This document shows positions 5,815-13,375 of a DNA stretch of 15,599 bases, one piece after another. The notes under the pieces are model-generated. The model was not told the DNA's origin. It made no database searches and worked only from the letters and a program-made list of their open reading frames with translations. The stretch is taken from positions 1 through 15,599 of the forward strand of contig JAJYAH010000067.1 of assembly GCA_021779635.1 (NCBI GenBank), in the 5' to 3' direction. The translations under genes and the position numbers were made by a program. The stretch comes from Pseudomonadota bacterium (GTDB taxonomy: Bacteria; Pseudomonadota; Alphaproteobacteria; Rhizobiales; Xanthobacteraceae). Every line of letters begins with the position of its first letter. Position 1 is the first letter of the stretch.

Positions 5815-6948
5815 ATGCGGATGATCGTACGCCTCAAACGGATCGGAGCCTGGCTGAAGTCCCGAAAGGTCGAACTTGGCTTGGGCGTGCGGGTCACCGT
5901 GGCCGCCATGGGGGCCCTGGTGATCGCCCTGGCATTCGGCCTCAAGCTGCCGCTCTGGGCGGTGCTCACATCGATCATCGTCACCCAGATGAGTGTCGGC
6001 CGATCACTCAAGGCGACCCGTGATTACCTGGTCGGAACCCTGGGTGGCGCGATCTACGGCGGGGCGGTCGCGGTGTTGATCCCGCATTCCGGCGAAGTCA
6101 CCTTGCTCGTGGTTCTTGTGCTGGCGGTGGCGCCGCTGGCATTCGTCGCCGCCATCAACCCCAGCCTGAATGTGGCGACCGTCACGGCCATCATCGTGCT
6201 GCTGCTACCGGCCATGAACCACGGCAATCCCCTGGACTCCGCGATCGACCGGGTTCTGGAAGTCGCTGTCGGTGCGCTTACCGGCCTGGCGGTATCGTTT
6301 CTGGTATTGCCCTCACGCGCGCACAGCCAAATCCGCGCCAGCGCGGCGCGCGTGCTCGAATTGATGGCCTCGGCGCTCTATGAATTGCTCTCGGGCCTGA
6401 CGCGGGGCCGCGACAACGACGCCCTTCACGGCCTGCAGGACGGCATCGGCGCCGCATTGGCAGGATTGAACGCGATCGGCGCCGAAGCGGAGCGCGAGCG
6501 CGCGGCCCGGCTTTCCACCGGACCCGATACCGGGCCGTTGCTGCGCACCATCCTGCGGTTGCGGCATGATCTCGTGATGATCGGCCGCGCTAGCGTGGTG
6601 CCTTTGCCGGCCGATCTGCAACGACGTCTGGCCGCGCCGCTTGAGGGGGTCCGGAATGCGATGGTCGAATATCTCCGGACGATGGCGGCCGCACTGCAGA
6701 CCGGCAGGGGCACGCCGGCCATCTGGCCGGTACAAGCCGCATTGGAAGCCTACGCCGCCGAGGTCGCCGCGGTACGGAGCGATGGTCTGACACGAGGCGT
6801 GCCGGGAGACGTCGCCGAGCGTTTCTTCGCGTTGGGATTTTCCCTCGAGCAGATGCGGCAGAATTTAAGGGATCTGGAACGCTGCGTGGCGCATTGGAGC
6901 GACACGTCGGAGGTCGCGACGGCTACGTCCAGCGATGACGCCGGCTAG
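5815..6948 (+). CDS. FUSC family membrane protein (aromatic-acid exporter-like)
   Basis: This protein fits the fusaric-acid-resistance-like (FUSC) family: inner-membrane proteins with about six N-terminal helices and a cytoplasmic helical domain, associated with efflux of aromatic acids and other small toxic acids. Hydrophobic segments lie at about residues 24-42, 44-59, 73-89, 95-113, 119-133 and 148-166. The family-like motif LPLWAVLTSIIVTQMSVG lies between the first two, followed by the basic SLKATRDY loop and GTLGGAIYGG. Residues 168-377 are a soluble alpha-helical domain. AGGGA at 5807-5811 suits the second ATG (5821) better than the first (5815), so the start may be six bases later. No membrane-fusion or outer-membrane partner is nearby, so the substrate is unknown. 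Its stop lies 7 bp from the stop of the convergent DTW gene. Confidence 0.8.
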   Translation: MRMIVRLKRIGAWLKSRKVELGLGVRVTVAAMGALVIALAFGLKLPLWAVLTSIIVTQMSVGRSLKATRDYLVGTLGGAIYGGAVAVLIPHSGEVTLLVVLVLAVAPLAFVAAINPSLNVATVTAIIVLLLPAMNHGNPLDSAIDRVLEVAVGALTGLAVSFLVLPSRAHSQIRASAARVLELMASALYELLSGLTRGRDNDALHGLQDGIGAALAGLNAIGAEAERERAARLSTGPDTGPLLRTILRLRHDLVMIGRASVVPLPADLQRRLAAPLEGVRNAMVEYLRTMAAALQTGRGTPAIWPVQAALEAYAAEVAAVRSDGLTRGVPGDVAERFFALGFSLEQMRQNLRDLERCVAHWSDTSEVATATSSDDAG

Positions 6949-6955
6949 CGTATGA

Positions 6956-7693
6956 TCAGGCGCGTTTGCGGCGGCGGTAATCGCGTTTGGGTTTCGGCCT
7001 GGGCGCAAGCTCCGGCAGCACGCTTTGCGCCTCGCGGTATTTCGCCAGCATCCGCTCGAAACTGCCGTGCAGCGTCGCGGCGATATCGGGCCGTTTTTCG
7101 AGGCTGGACAGCAGCATCGCCGCCGCCTCGAGGGTCGACAGGCCGTCCCGACGCGGCTCGCGGCGCAGCGACCCATAGCGTGACGGACGCGCCGGGCCGA
7201 GGATGACGCGCTGGCATTTCAGCATCCAGGCATTGCGCCACCACAGCGCCTTGGCCTGGCTCCAGGTCCCGTCGAGCAGCACGATGCCTTCAATGTCCTT
7301 CAGGATCGCGCGCTGATTGTCCTCGATTTCGCCCTTGCGATTGATGGCGACGATATCGCGGTCGGTCGCTAGGTCGGCGACTTTCGCCGAACCGAGATAA
7401 AGCACCGCCCACCGCGACGGGTCGTGGACAGGCCGCCCGAGCGCCTTGGACAGGCTCGGCCACGACAGCCCGATTTTCAGCACCGCATTCTTGAAATGCA
7501 GGGCGGTCAGCCGCGCGGTGCCGAGCGCCCTGTCCTGCTCCTGCGGGTGCTGCAGGATCAGCAGAGCAACCCGATTTTCGATCGGCGTAATGCTGTCGCA
7601 GATGCACAGCGCCGGCGGCTTGTGGCAATGCGGACAGTCGGGTGTCGCCTCCGCCGCAACGGGGTCGACCTCAGGTTGGGATTGTTTGGGCAT
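6956..7693 (-). CDS. DTW domain tRNA-uridine aminocarboxypropyltransferase
   Basis: A 245-aa DTW-domain protein. Characterised members (TapT/YfiP in E. coli) transfer the 3-amino-3-carboxypropyl group of SAM to uridine in tRNA, giving acp3U in the variable loop. Visible features: an N-terminal zinc-knuckle-like CPHC...LCIC with Cys20, 23, 30 and 32; ALLILQHPQE; the signature DGTW at residues 141-144 followed by SQAKALWWRNAW; ARPSRYGSLRREP; and GLSTLEA near 186. The C-terminus is a basic tail (KPKRDYRRRKRA), plausible for RNA binding. The length fits the family. The ATG at 7693 is the only good start before the Cys cluster. It is divergent from the FAD oxidoreductase gene and convergent with the FUSC gene. 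Confidence 0.85.
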   Translation of the reverse strand: MPKQSQPEVDPVAAEATPDCPHCHKPPALCICDSITPIENRVALLILQHPQEQDRALGTARLTALHFKNAVLKIGLSWPSLSKALGRPVHDPSRWAVLYLGSAKVADLATDRDIVAINRKGEIEDNQRAILKDIEGIVLLDGTWSQAKALWWRNAWMLKCQRVILGPARPSRYGSLRREPRRDGLSTLEAAAMLLSSLEKRPDIAATLHGSFERMLAKYREAQSVLPELAPRPKPKRDYRRRKRA

Positions 7694-7883
7694 GACCCGC
7701 TATACGCCCTGCGGCTATGCGCTTCAACAAGTCAGGGGCCAGGTGGGGCCGCCTGCCCCGCCGGATTTGAACGCGTTTGGCGGGCTTCAAGGAGGCGCCG
7801 GTCACGCCGGAATTTCACGGCTTCCAGCCATTCTGACGCCGCCCGAAGCTTCCTCCTGCCCAATGTTGCGACCGCGACCGGTT

Positions 7884-7911
7884 TGAAACCCCGAGAACAC
7901 CTCGCCGTATC
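7884..7911 (+). promoter_or_regulatory. Possible ECF-sigma-type promoter of the lipid-modification genes
   Basis: TGAAAC (7884-7889), a 16-bp spacer, then CGTATC (7906-7911), ending 25 bp before the start codon of the FAD oxidoreductase. Promoters of extracytoplasmic-function sigma factors typically have AAC in the -35 and CGT in the -10 with this spacing. In related bacteria similar gene sets belong to ECF (RpoE/ChrR) stress regulons. The match is short and could be chance. Confidence 0.3.
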
Positions 7912-7936
7912 TTGGGCATCATCGAGGGGGCTGGGA

Positions 7937-9250
7937 ATGCGGGTCGCTATCATCGGAACGGGAATCGCCGGCAACGCGGCGGCCTGGGCCTTGTCGAAAC
8001 GCTATCCGGTCACGGTCTACGACCGCGAACTTCGGGCCGGCGGACACAGCCACACCGTCACGCTCGACTATGACGGAACGCGGCTGGCGGTCGACATCGG
8101 CTTTATCGTCTATAATGAGCTCAATTATCCGGATCTGACCGCGCTGTTTGCGCATTTGGGCGTCGAAACCGTGGAAAGCTGCATGAGCTTTGCGGTCACG
8201 GCAGACGCCGGCCGGTTCGAGTGGAAAGGCGGTGGAAACAACTGGCGCGAAACCGCCGGCGGACTGTTTGCCCAGCCCTGCAACCTGTTGTCACCGTCAT
8301 ATCTCTGGATGCTTCGCGACATCCTGACTTTCAACACCCAAAGTGTCGCGGATTATGCCACGGGCAGACTGGCAGGGCTGACGCTGGGCGAGTATTTCAA
8401 GCGCAGCCAATTCGCGCCCCGGCTGCTGACCGATTATCTCGCGCCGATGGGGGCCGCGATCTGGTCCGCACCGGCCGCCAAAATGCTGGACTTCCCGGCC
8501 GAAAACTTCGTTGCATTCTTCAGCAATCATCGTTTGCTGCAATATGATCGCCCGGTCTGGCGCACAGTAAAGGACGGCAGCCGACGCTATGTCGAGAAAC
8601 TGACGTCGGCGTTCCGGGACCAGTTGCGGCTGGGCTGCGCCGTGACCTCGATCGAACGGACGTCGCACGGTGTGGTCGTCAACGACAGTCATGGCAGAAG
8701 CGAACCTTACGACCATGTCGTGGTCGCATCGCACAGCGACCAGGCGCTGGCGATGCTGTCGGACGCCGACCATCACGAACGGGCCGTTCTCGGCGCCATC
8801 GGCTACGCGCCAAATACCGTCTACCTCCATCGTGACATCAGACTGATGCCGAAACGCCGGCGAGCCTGGGCGTCGTGGAATTTCCTGCGCTGGCAGCGCG
8901 AGGGCACAGCCGAAAACGACGTCGCGGTAACCTACTGGATGAACCGGCTTCAGGGCATCGACGAGAGCAAGCCGCTGTTCGTCAGCCTCAACCCTCCGTT
9001 CGAACCCGATCCGGCGCTGACGTTCGGCAAATATATCTGCGATCATCCGCAATATAGCGCCGCTGCCTTCGCAGCCCAGAAGCAGCTGGCGGAGATTCAG
9101 GGCCGGCGTCACACCTGGTTCTGCGGCGCCTGGACCGGATACGGCTTTCACGAGGACGGATTGCGGTCCGGTCTCGCGGTCGCCGACGCGCTGGGAGCGG
9201 CCGTGCCGTGGCGCGCGCCTCCGCCCGAATTGTCACAAGCCGCGGAGTAG
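7937..9250 (+). CDS. NAD(P)/FAD-dependent oxidoreductase (COG2907-type amine-oxidase fold)
   Basis: A 437-aa flavoprotein. The N-terminus MRVAIIGTGIAGNAAAWALS is a Rossmann FAD-binding motif (GxGxxG), and the second strand ends in YDRE, whose acidic residue should bind the ribose. Next come GGHSHTVTLDYDG and DIGFIVYNELNYPDL, both typical of the COG2907 branch of the amine oxidase/phytoene desaturase fold. The C-terminal FAD motif is CGAWTGYGFHEDGLRSGLAVADAL. The open frame extends to 7424, but that part is antisense to the DTW gene; the ATG at 7937 directly precedes the FAD motif. Two bases separate its stop from the DUF1365 start. This trio (COG2907, DUF1365, CFA-like) is conserved and linked in Rhodobacter to modification of unsaturated fatty acids, including furan fatty acids. 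The substrate here is inferred, likely an acyl chain. Confidence 0.85.
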   Translation: MRVAIIGTGIAGNAAAWALSKRYPVTVYDRELRAGGHSHTVTLDYDGTRLAVDIGFIVYNELNYPDLTALFAHLGVETVESCMSFAVTADAGRFEWKGGGNNWRETAGGLFAQPCNLLSPSYLWMLRDILTFNTQSVADYATGRLAGLTLGEYFKRSQFAPRLLTDYLAPMGAAIWSAPAAKMLDFPAENFVAFFSNHRLLQYDRPVWRTVKDGSRRYVEKLTSAFRDQLRLGCAVTSIERTSHGVVVNDSHGRSEPYDHVVVASHSDQALAMLSDADHHERAVLGAIGYAPNTVYLHRDIRLMPKRRRAWASWNFLRWQREGTAENDVAVTYWMNRLQGIDESKPLFVSLNPPFEPDPALTFGKYICDHPQYSAAAFAAQKQLAEIQGRRHTWFCGAWTGYGFHEDGLRSGLAVADALGAAVPWRAPPPELSQAAE

Positions 9251-9252
9251 CG

Positions 9253-10167
9253 ATGCCCAAGCTGACCGCCAAACCCGAAATCGATCGCGATACCGAGGAC
9301 GCTGCGGCTGCGCTCTACTTTGGCAAGGTGATGCACGCGCGCCTGAAACCGATGGGCCATCGCTTCAACTATCGCGTCATGAGCCTGCTGATCGATCTTG
9401 ACCGCCTCGACGCGGCGGACCGGCAATGTTCCCTGTTCGGTGTGAACCGGGCGGCCCTCTACAGCTTCAACGAGGCCGATCACGGTGAACGCGACGGGTC
9501 GTCGTTGCGCGCCTATGCGCAGCGGCGCGCCGCCGAGCACGGCATCGATCTGACCGGCGGGCGCGTGCTGCTGCTCTGCTATCCTCGCCTGCTCGGCTAC
9601 ACATTCAATCCGCTATCGGTCTATTTCTGCCATCGCGCTGACGGCGGGCTTGCGCTCATGATCTATGAGGTCCGCAACACCTTCGGCGACATCCACGCTT
9701 ACGTGCTTCCGGTGAAGCCGGCCCAAATCAGCGATGCCGGCATCCGACAGCAGCACGACAAGCTGTTTTACGTCTCTCCTTTCATCGATATGGCGATGCG
9801 CTACTATTTCCGCGTTATGCCACCGGCAGAAGGCGTCAAGCTGCGAATTCTGGAGACCGACCGCGCAGGCCCTCTGCTTGCAGCGACCTTCAACGGCCGC
9901 CGCCGCGCCCTGACCACGCCGGCACTGTTGTGGTCGGTTTTCTCGCTGCCGCTCGTGACTTTGAAAATCACGGCGGCGATCCACTGGGAAGCGTTGCGGC
10001 TCTGGCTCAAGGGAGCGCGTCTGGTGCCTCGGCCGAATGCCGCAGCTGCGAACGCTGCCGCCAATAGCAGCTTGGCGATCAACGAATGTACTGATTATAC
10101 TGGAGCAGCGTTAACTGCAGCCCCCAGGAACATGGCGGGGCGGCGGCAAAGCGCTCCAGTTCAGTGA
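9253..10167 (+). CDS. DUF1365 family protein
   Basis: A 304-aa protein of the DUF1365 family (COG3496). The typical start YFGKVMHARLKPMGHRFNYRV is followed by the family core CYPRLLGYTFNPLSVYFCH, YEVRNTFGDIHAYVLP, and KLFYVSPFIDMAMRYYF. It has no signal peptide; a weakly hydrophobic segment near 245-260 (LLWSVFSLPLVTLKI) may contact the membrane. The ATG at 9253 lies two bases after the stop of the oxidoreductase gene, with GGAG inside the end of that gene, so the two should be translationally coupled. The last ~45 residues (from PRPNAAAANAAAN) are Ala-rich and unlike the family core. The biochemical role is unknown; the constant association with the flavoprotein and CFA-like methyltransferase points to fatty-acid modification. 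Confidence 0.85.
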   Translation: MPKLTAKPEIDRDTEDAAAALYFGKVMHARLKPMGHRFNYRVMSLLIDLDRLDAADRQCSLFGVNRAALYSFNEADHGERDGSSLRAYAQRRAAEHGIDLTGGRVLLLCYPRLLGYTFNPLSVYFCHRADGGLALMIYEVRNTFGDIHAYVLPVKPAQISDAGIRQQHDKLFYVSPFIDMAMRYYFRVMPPAEGVKLRILETDRAGPLLAATFNGRRRALTTPALLWSVFSLPLVTLKITAAIHWEALRLWLKGARLVPRPNAAAANAAANSSLAINECTDYTGAALTAAPRNMAGRRQSAPVQ

Positions 10168-10225
10168 AGGTTGAAAATTGGGTCGACCGCTCAGCTGAAC
10201 TTGGACACCGAGCCACATCCTTTTG

Positions 10226-11467
10226 ATGAATCCGCCGATGTCGAACCTGATCCCGCTGACTCCCGCCAACGTGGAAACGGTGCTTTCCGATTTGCCACGT
10301 CTGGTCCGGTTGGCGTTCGGATTCGGATCGAGGCTACGGCGCGGCACGCTCGACGTCACGCTTCCCGATGGCCGTACGCTGCAATTGGGCGGCATGGAGC
10401 CCGGTCCGTCGGCGGCCATGAAGCTCTACAATTACGGCTTTGCGTCGCGGCTTCTGAATGGCGGTGACATTGGAATAGCCGAAGCCTATCTGAACGGCGA
10501 ATGGGACACGCCTGACCTGACGCAGTTTCTCTATCTGTTCTGCGTCAATCACGACCTGATCGAAGCGATGCTCGGCGACAGACCGCTGATGCGCTTTGTC
10601 CAGATCGTCCGCCACTGGTTCAATCGAAATACCAAGCGGCAGGCACGCCGCAATATTTATGCCCATTACGATATCGGCAATGCGTTCTATTCGGCATGGC
10701 TCGATCCGACCATGACCTATTCCTCGGCGTTGTATGAGGAACACACCCCGGATCTGACGGCTGCGCAAAACAACAAATATCGCCGGCTTGCCGAAGCGAT
10801 CGATTTGCAACCCGGCCAGAAGCTGCTGGAGATCGGATGCGGCTGGGGCGGCTTTGCGGAATATGCCGCCAAAACCTGTGGCGTCAGGGTGGTCGGTCTC
10901 ACGATCAGCAAAGAACAGCGCGACTTTGCGCAGGCGCGCATCCAGGACGCCGGCCTCGGCGACAAGGTCGAAATCCGGCTCCAGGACTATCGCGACGAGC
11001 GCGACCAGTATGATCGTATCGCCTCGATCGAGATGATCGAGGCGGTTGGCGAGCAGTTCTGGCCCCGATATTTTTCACAGTTGCGCGACCGGCTGTTACC
11101 CGGCGGCCTTGCCGGGATCCAGGCCATCACCATTCAGGACAGCATGTTCCAGACCTATCGGCGCGAGGTCGATTTCATCCAGCGCTACGTTTTTCCGGGC
11201 GGCATGCTCCCCTCGCCGCAGGTCTTGAAATCGCTGGGCGAGCGGTTCGGCGTTCCCGTCATCCGCGAACGCATTTTCGGACAAGATTATGCCAAGACGC
11301 TGGCGACCTGGCGAAATAATTTTCGCGCGGCCTGGCCGAATCTGATGCCGCTCGGATTTGACGACCGGTTCCGGCGACTATGGGAATATTACCTCGCTTA
11401 TTGCGAGGCCGGATTTCTGTCCGGCAATATCGATGTGCGCCAGGTCGTGTTTGCGAAGTCGGATTGA
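10226..11467 (+). CDS. Cyclopropane-fatty-acyl-phospholipid synthase-like SAM methyltransferase
   Basis: A 413-aa protein of the CFA synthase/mycolic acid methyltransferase family (COG2230), acting on unsaturated acyl chains of membrane phospholipids. Seen: an N-terminal lipid-binding domain (1-125), NIYAHYDIGNAFYSAWLDP, the SAM loop LLEIGCGWGGF (200-210), VGLTISKEQ, LQDYRD, SIEMIEAVGE with the conserved Glu272, YVFPGGMLPS, and EYYLAYCEAGF near the end. Against E. coli Cfa, the bicarbonate ligand Cys139 is Ser (Ser167, in MTYSSAL) and His266 is Gln (Gln299, in GIQAITI); Glu239 and the YY motif are kept. It may therefore transfer methyl without closing a cyclopropane, as in the methyltransferase of furan fatty-acid synthesis. 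ATG 10226 is preferred over TTG 10223; ATG 10238 is also possible. The gap after the DUF1365 gene is 58 bp. Confidence 0.85.
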   Translation: MNPPMSNLIPLTPANVETVLSDLPRLVRLAFGFGSRLRRGTLDVTLPDGRTLQLGGMEPGPSAAMKLYNYGFASRLLNGGDIGIAEAYLNGEWDTPDLTQFLYLFCVNHDLIEAMLGDRPLMRFVQIVRHWFNRNTKRQARRNIYAHYDIGNAFYSAWLDPTMTYSSALYEEHTPDLTAAQNNKYRRLAEAIDLQPGQKLLEIGCGWGGFAEYAAKTCGVRVVGLTISKEQRDFAQARIQDAGLGDKVEIRLQDYRDERDQYDRIASIEMIEAVGEQFWPRYFSQLRDRLLPGGLAGIQAITIQDSMFQTYRREVDFIQRYVFPGGMLPSPQVLKSLGERFGVPVIRERIFGQDYAKTLATWRNNFRAAWPNLMPLGFDDRFRRLWEYYLAYCEAGFLSGNIDVRQVVFAKSD

Positions 11468-11574
11468 CGGCGCGGTTCGTCCTTCCAAATCCCGTCACGT
11501 GCCGTCGGCTTGTGCGCGCTGCGGCGGTCCACTAGGGTCGCGGGGTGATCAGGCAAGAACCGGCATTTAACCAC

Positions 11575-12615
11575 ATGACTATCAACAACGACGTCGTTGA
11601 AGCGATCGGCAATACTCCGCTCATCAAGCTGACGCGGGCTTCCGAGGAAACCGGTTGCACCATCCTCGGCAAGGCCGAGTTCATGAATCCCGGCCAGTCG
11701 GTGAAGGACCGCGCCGGCAAATGGATGATCCTCGAAGCGGAGAAGCGCGGCGAGTTGAAGCCGGGCGGCCTGGTGCTCGAGGCGACCGCGGGCAATACCG
11801 GCATCGGTCTGGCCGTGGTCGCCAGCGCGCGCGGATACCGGACCATGATTCTGATCCCGGAAACGCAAAGCCGGGAAAAGAAGGAAATGCTGCGGCTATG
11901 CGGCGCCGAATTGATCGAGGTGCCGGCGCTGCCCTTCTCCAATCCGAACAATTATCAGCATGTCGGCAAGCGGTTGGCCGAACGGCTGCGCAAGACCGAA
12001 CCGAATGGCGTGCTGTTCGCCGATCAGTGGAACAATCTCGACAACGCCAAGGCGCATTACGATTCGACGGGTCCGGAAATCTGGCAGCAAACCGGCGGCA
12101 AGATCGACGGCTTCATCTGTTCGGTCGGCACCGGCGGTACGCTCGCCGGCACCAGCCGGGCCTTGAAGGAAAGAAACAAGGACATCGTCGTTGCCTGCGC
12201 CGATCCGCACGGATTTGCGATGTACGAATTGTTCAAGCACGGCAAGGCCAAATCGACCCCGGGCGATTCCATCACCGAGGGCATCGGGCTGGGCCGCGTC
12301 ACGCCCGTGATCGAAACCGCCAGGGTCGATGATGCGTTCCTGATCTCGGACGAAGAAGCCGTGACCGTTATCTACGAATTGCTGCAGCACGAAGGGCTCT
12401 GCCTAGGCGGCTCTACGGGCATCAACGTCGCCGGCGCGATCCGGCTCGCCAGGCAACTCGGGCCTGGCCATACCATCGTGACCATTCTCTGCGATTCCGG
12501 AAATCGCTATCAGTCGAAACTGTTCAACCCGGATTTCATGCGCTCCAAGAACCTGCCGGTGCCGGAATGGCTGGAGAAGCGCAGCCACATCGACGTGCCG
12601 TTCGAGAAGGTGTGA
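11575..12615 (+). CDS. PLP-dependent cysteine synthase family protein
   Basis: A 346-aa fold-type II PLP enzyme of the O-acetylserine sulfhydrylase family, which makes L-cysteine from O-acetylserine and sulfide in the cytosol. Visible: AIGNTPLIKL near the start, NPGQSVKDRAGKW with the PLP lysine (Lys44), EATAGNTGIGLA at 69-80 (the substrate-binding loop, Ala instead of the usual Ser in TSGNTG), SVGTGGTLAGTSRAL binding the PLP phosphate, and CLGGSTGINVAGA near the PLP ring nitrogen. It is slightly longer than E. coli CysK (323 aa). ATG 11575 (MTINNDVVEAIGN) is the family-like start; an upstream GTG at 11545 would add ten residues. It follows the CFA-like gene by about 107 bp on the same strand and may have its own promoter. 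Its stop lies 8 bp from that of the convergent aapP. Confidence 0.88.
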   Translation: MTINNDVVEAIGNTPLIKLTRASEETGCTILGKAEFMNPGQSVKDRAGKWMILEAEKRGELKPGGLVLEATAGNTGIGLAVVASARGYRTMILIPETQSREKKEMLRLCGAELIEVPALPFSNPNNYQHVGKRLAERLRKTEPNGVLFADQWNNLDNAKAHYDSTGPEIWQQTGGKIDGFICSVGTGGTLAGTSRALKERNKDIVVACADPHGFAMYELFKHGKAKSTPGDSITEGIGLGRVTPVIETARVDDAFLISDEEAVTVIYELLQHEGLCLGGSTGINVAGAIRLARQLGPGHTIVTILCDSGNRYQSKLFNPDFMRSKNLPVPEWLEKRSHIDVPFEKV

Positions 12616-12623
12616 GCGCTCCC

Positions 12624-13370
12624 TCACCGCAGAATCTGGCTGAGGAACAGCCTAGTCCGCGCGTGCTGCGGGTTGGCGAAGAATTCCGCCGGCGTGTTGG
12701 CCTCGATGATTTGGCCGGCGTCCATGAAAACAACGCGATCGGCCACCTCCCGGGCAAATCCCATTTCGTGGGTTACGACCAGCATGGTCATGCCCTCCCG
12801 GGCAAGATCGACCATGGTGTCGAGCACTTCCTTGACCATTTCGGGATCAAGCGCCGAGGTCGCCTCGTCGAACAGCATCACCTTCGGGTTCATCGTCAGG
12901 GCGCGCGCGATCGCAACCCGTTGCTGCTGCCCGCCCGACAACTGGCTCGGAAATTTATGCGCCTGCTGCGGGATTTTCACGCGCTCCAGGTATTTCATCG
13001 CCGCTGCTTCGGCATCCTTCTTCGGAAGATGGCGGACCCAGATCGGCGCCAGCGTGCAATTCTCCAGCACGGTCAGGTGCGGAAACAGGTTGAAGCTCTG
13101 GAATACCATGCCCACCTCGCGCCGCACCTCGTCGACGTGCCGCAGACCAGGCCCGAGTTCGATGCCGTCGACGACGATTCGGCCTTCCTGAAATTCCTCC
13201 AGGGCATTGATGCAGCGGATCAGCGTCGATTTGCCTGAACCCGAAGGCCCGCAAATCACGATGCGCTCGCCTTTCCCGACATCCAGATTGATGTCGCGCA
13301 GCACATGAAAGTCACCAAACCACTTGTTAAGGGCCGTGATGCCGACAATCGAATTCGCGGTCATGATCAT
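12624..13370 (-). CDS. aapP: General L-amino acid ABC transporter, ATP-binding protein
   Basis: A 248-aa ATPase of the polar amino acid uptake type, matching AapP of the rhizobial general amino-acid permease (AapJQMP). Motifs in order: Walker [10 protein letters not shown] (41-49), the Q-loop [13 protein letters not shown], the signature [15 protein letters not shown] (144-158), Walker [13 protein letters not shown] (164-175) and the H-loop VVTHEMGF (about 196-203). All catalytic residues are present. It acts on the cytoplasmic face of the inner membrane, powering uptake with AapQ and AapM. The frame opens with a TTG at 13379 overlapping aapM; the ATGs at 13370 and 13364 are more likely, and I chose 13370. 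It is the last gene of the leftward operon and converges with the cysteine synthase gene. Confidence 0.9.
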   Translation of the reverse strand: MIMTANSIVGITALNKWFGDFHVLRDINLDVGKGERIVICGPSGSGKSTLIRCINALEEFQEGRIVVDGIELGPGLRHVDEVRREVGMVFQSFNLFPHLTVLENCTLAPIWVRHLPKKDAEAAAMKYLERVKIPQQAHKFPSQLSGGQQQRVAIARALTMNPKVMLFDEATSALDPEMVKEVLDTMVDLAREGMTMLVVTHEMGFAREVADRVVFMDAGQIIEANTPAEFFANPQHARTRLFLSQILR

Positions 13371-13375
13371 TTCAC

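Noticed and set aside
7424..7936. N-terminal extension of the FAD oxidoreductase frame
   Set aside because: It is antisense to the DTW gene up to 7693 and then low-complexity; the FAD motif begins directly at the ATG at 7937.
8297..9151. 284-aa minus-strand open frame
   Set aside because: It is a mirror frame of the oxidoreductase gene, with no ribosome-binding site or family motif; long antisense frames are common at this GC content.
12567..13238. 223-aa plus-strand open frame over aapP
   Set aside because: It is antisense to the clear Walker A, Walker B and signature motifs of aapP, and its composition is that of a shadow frame.
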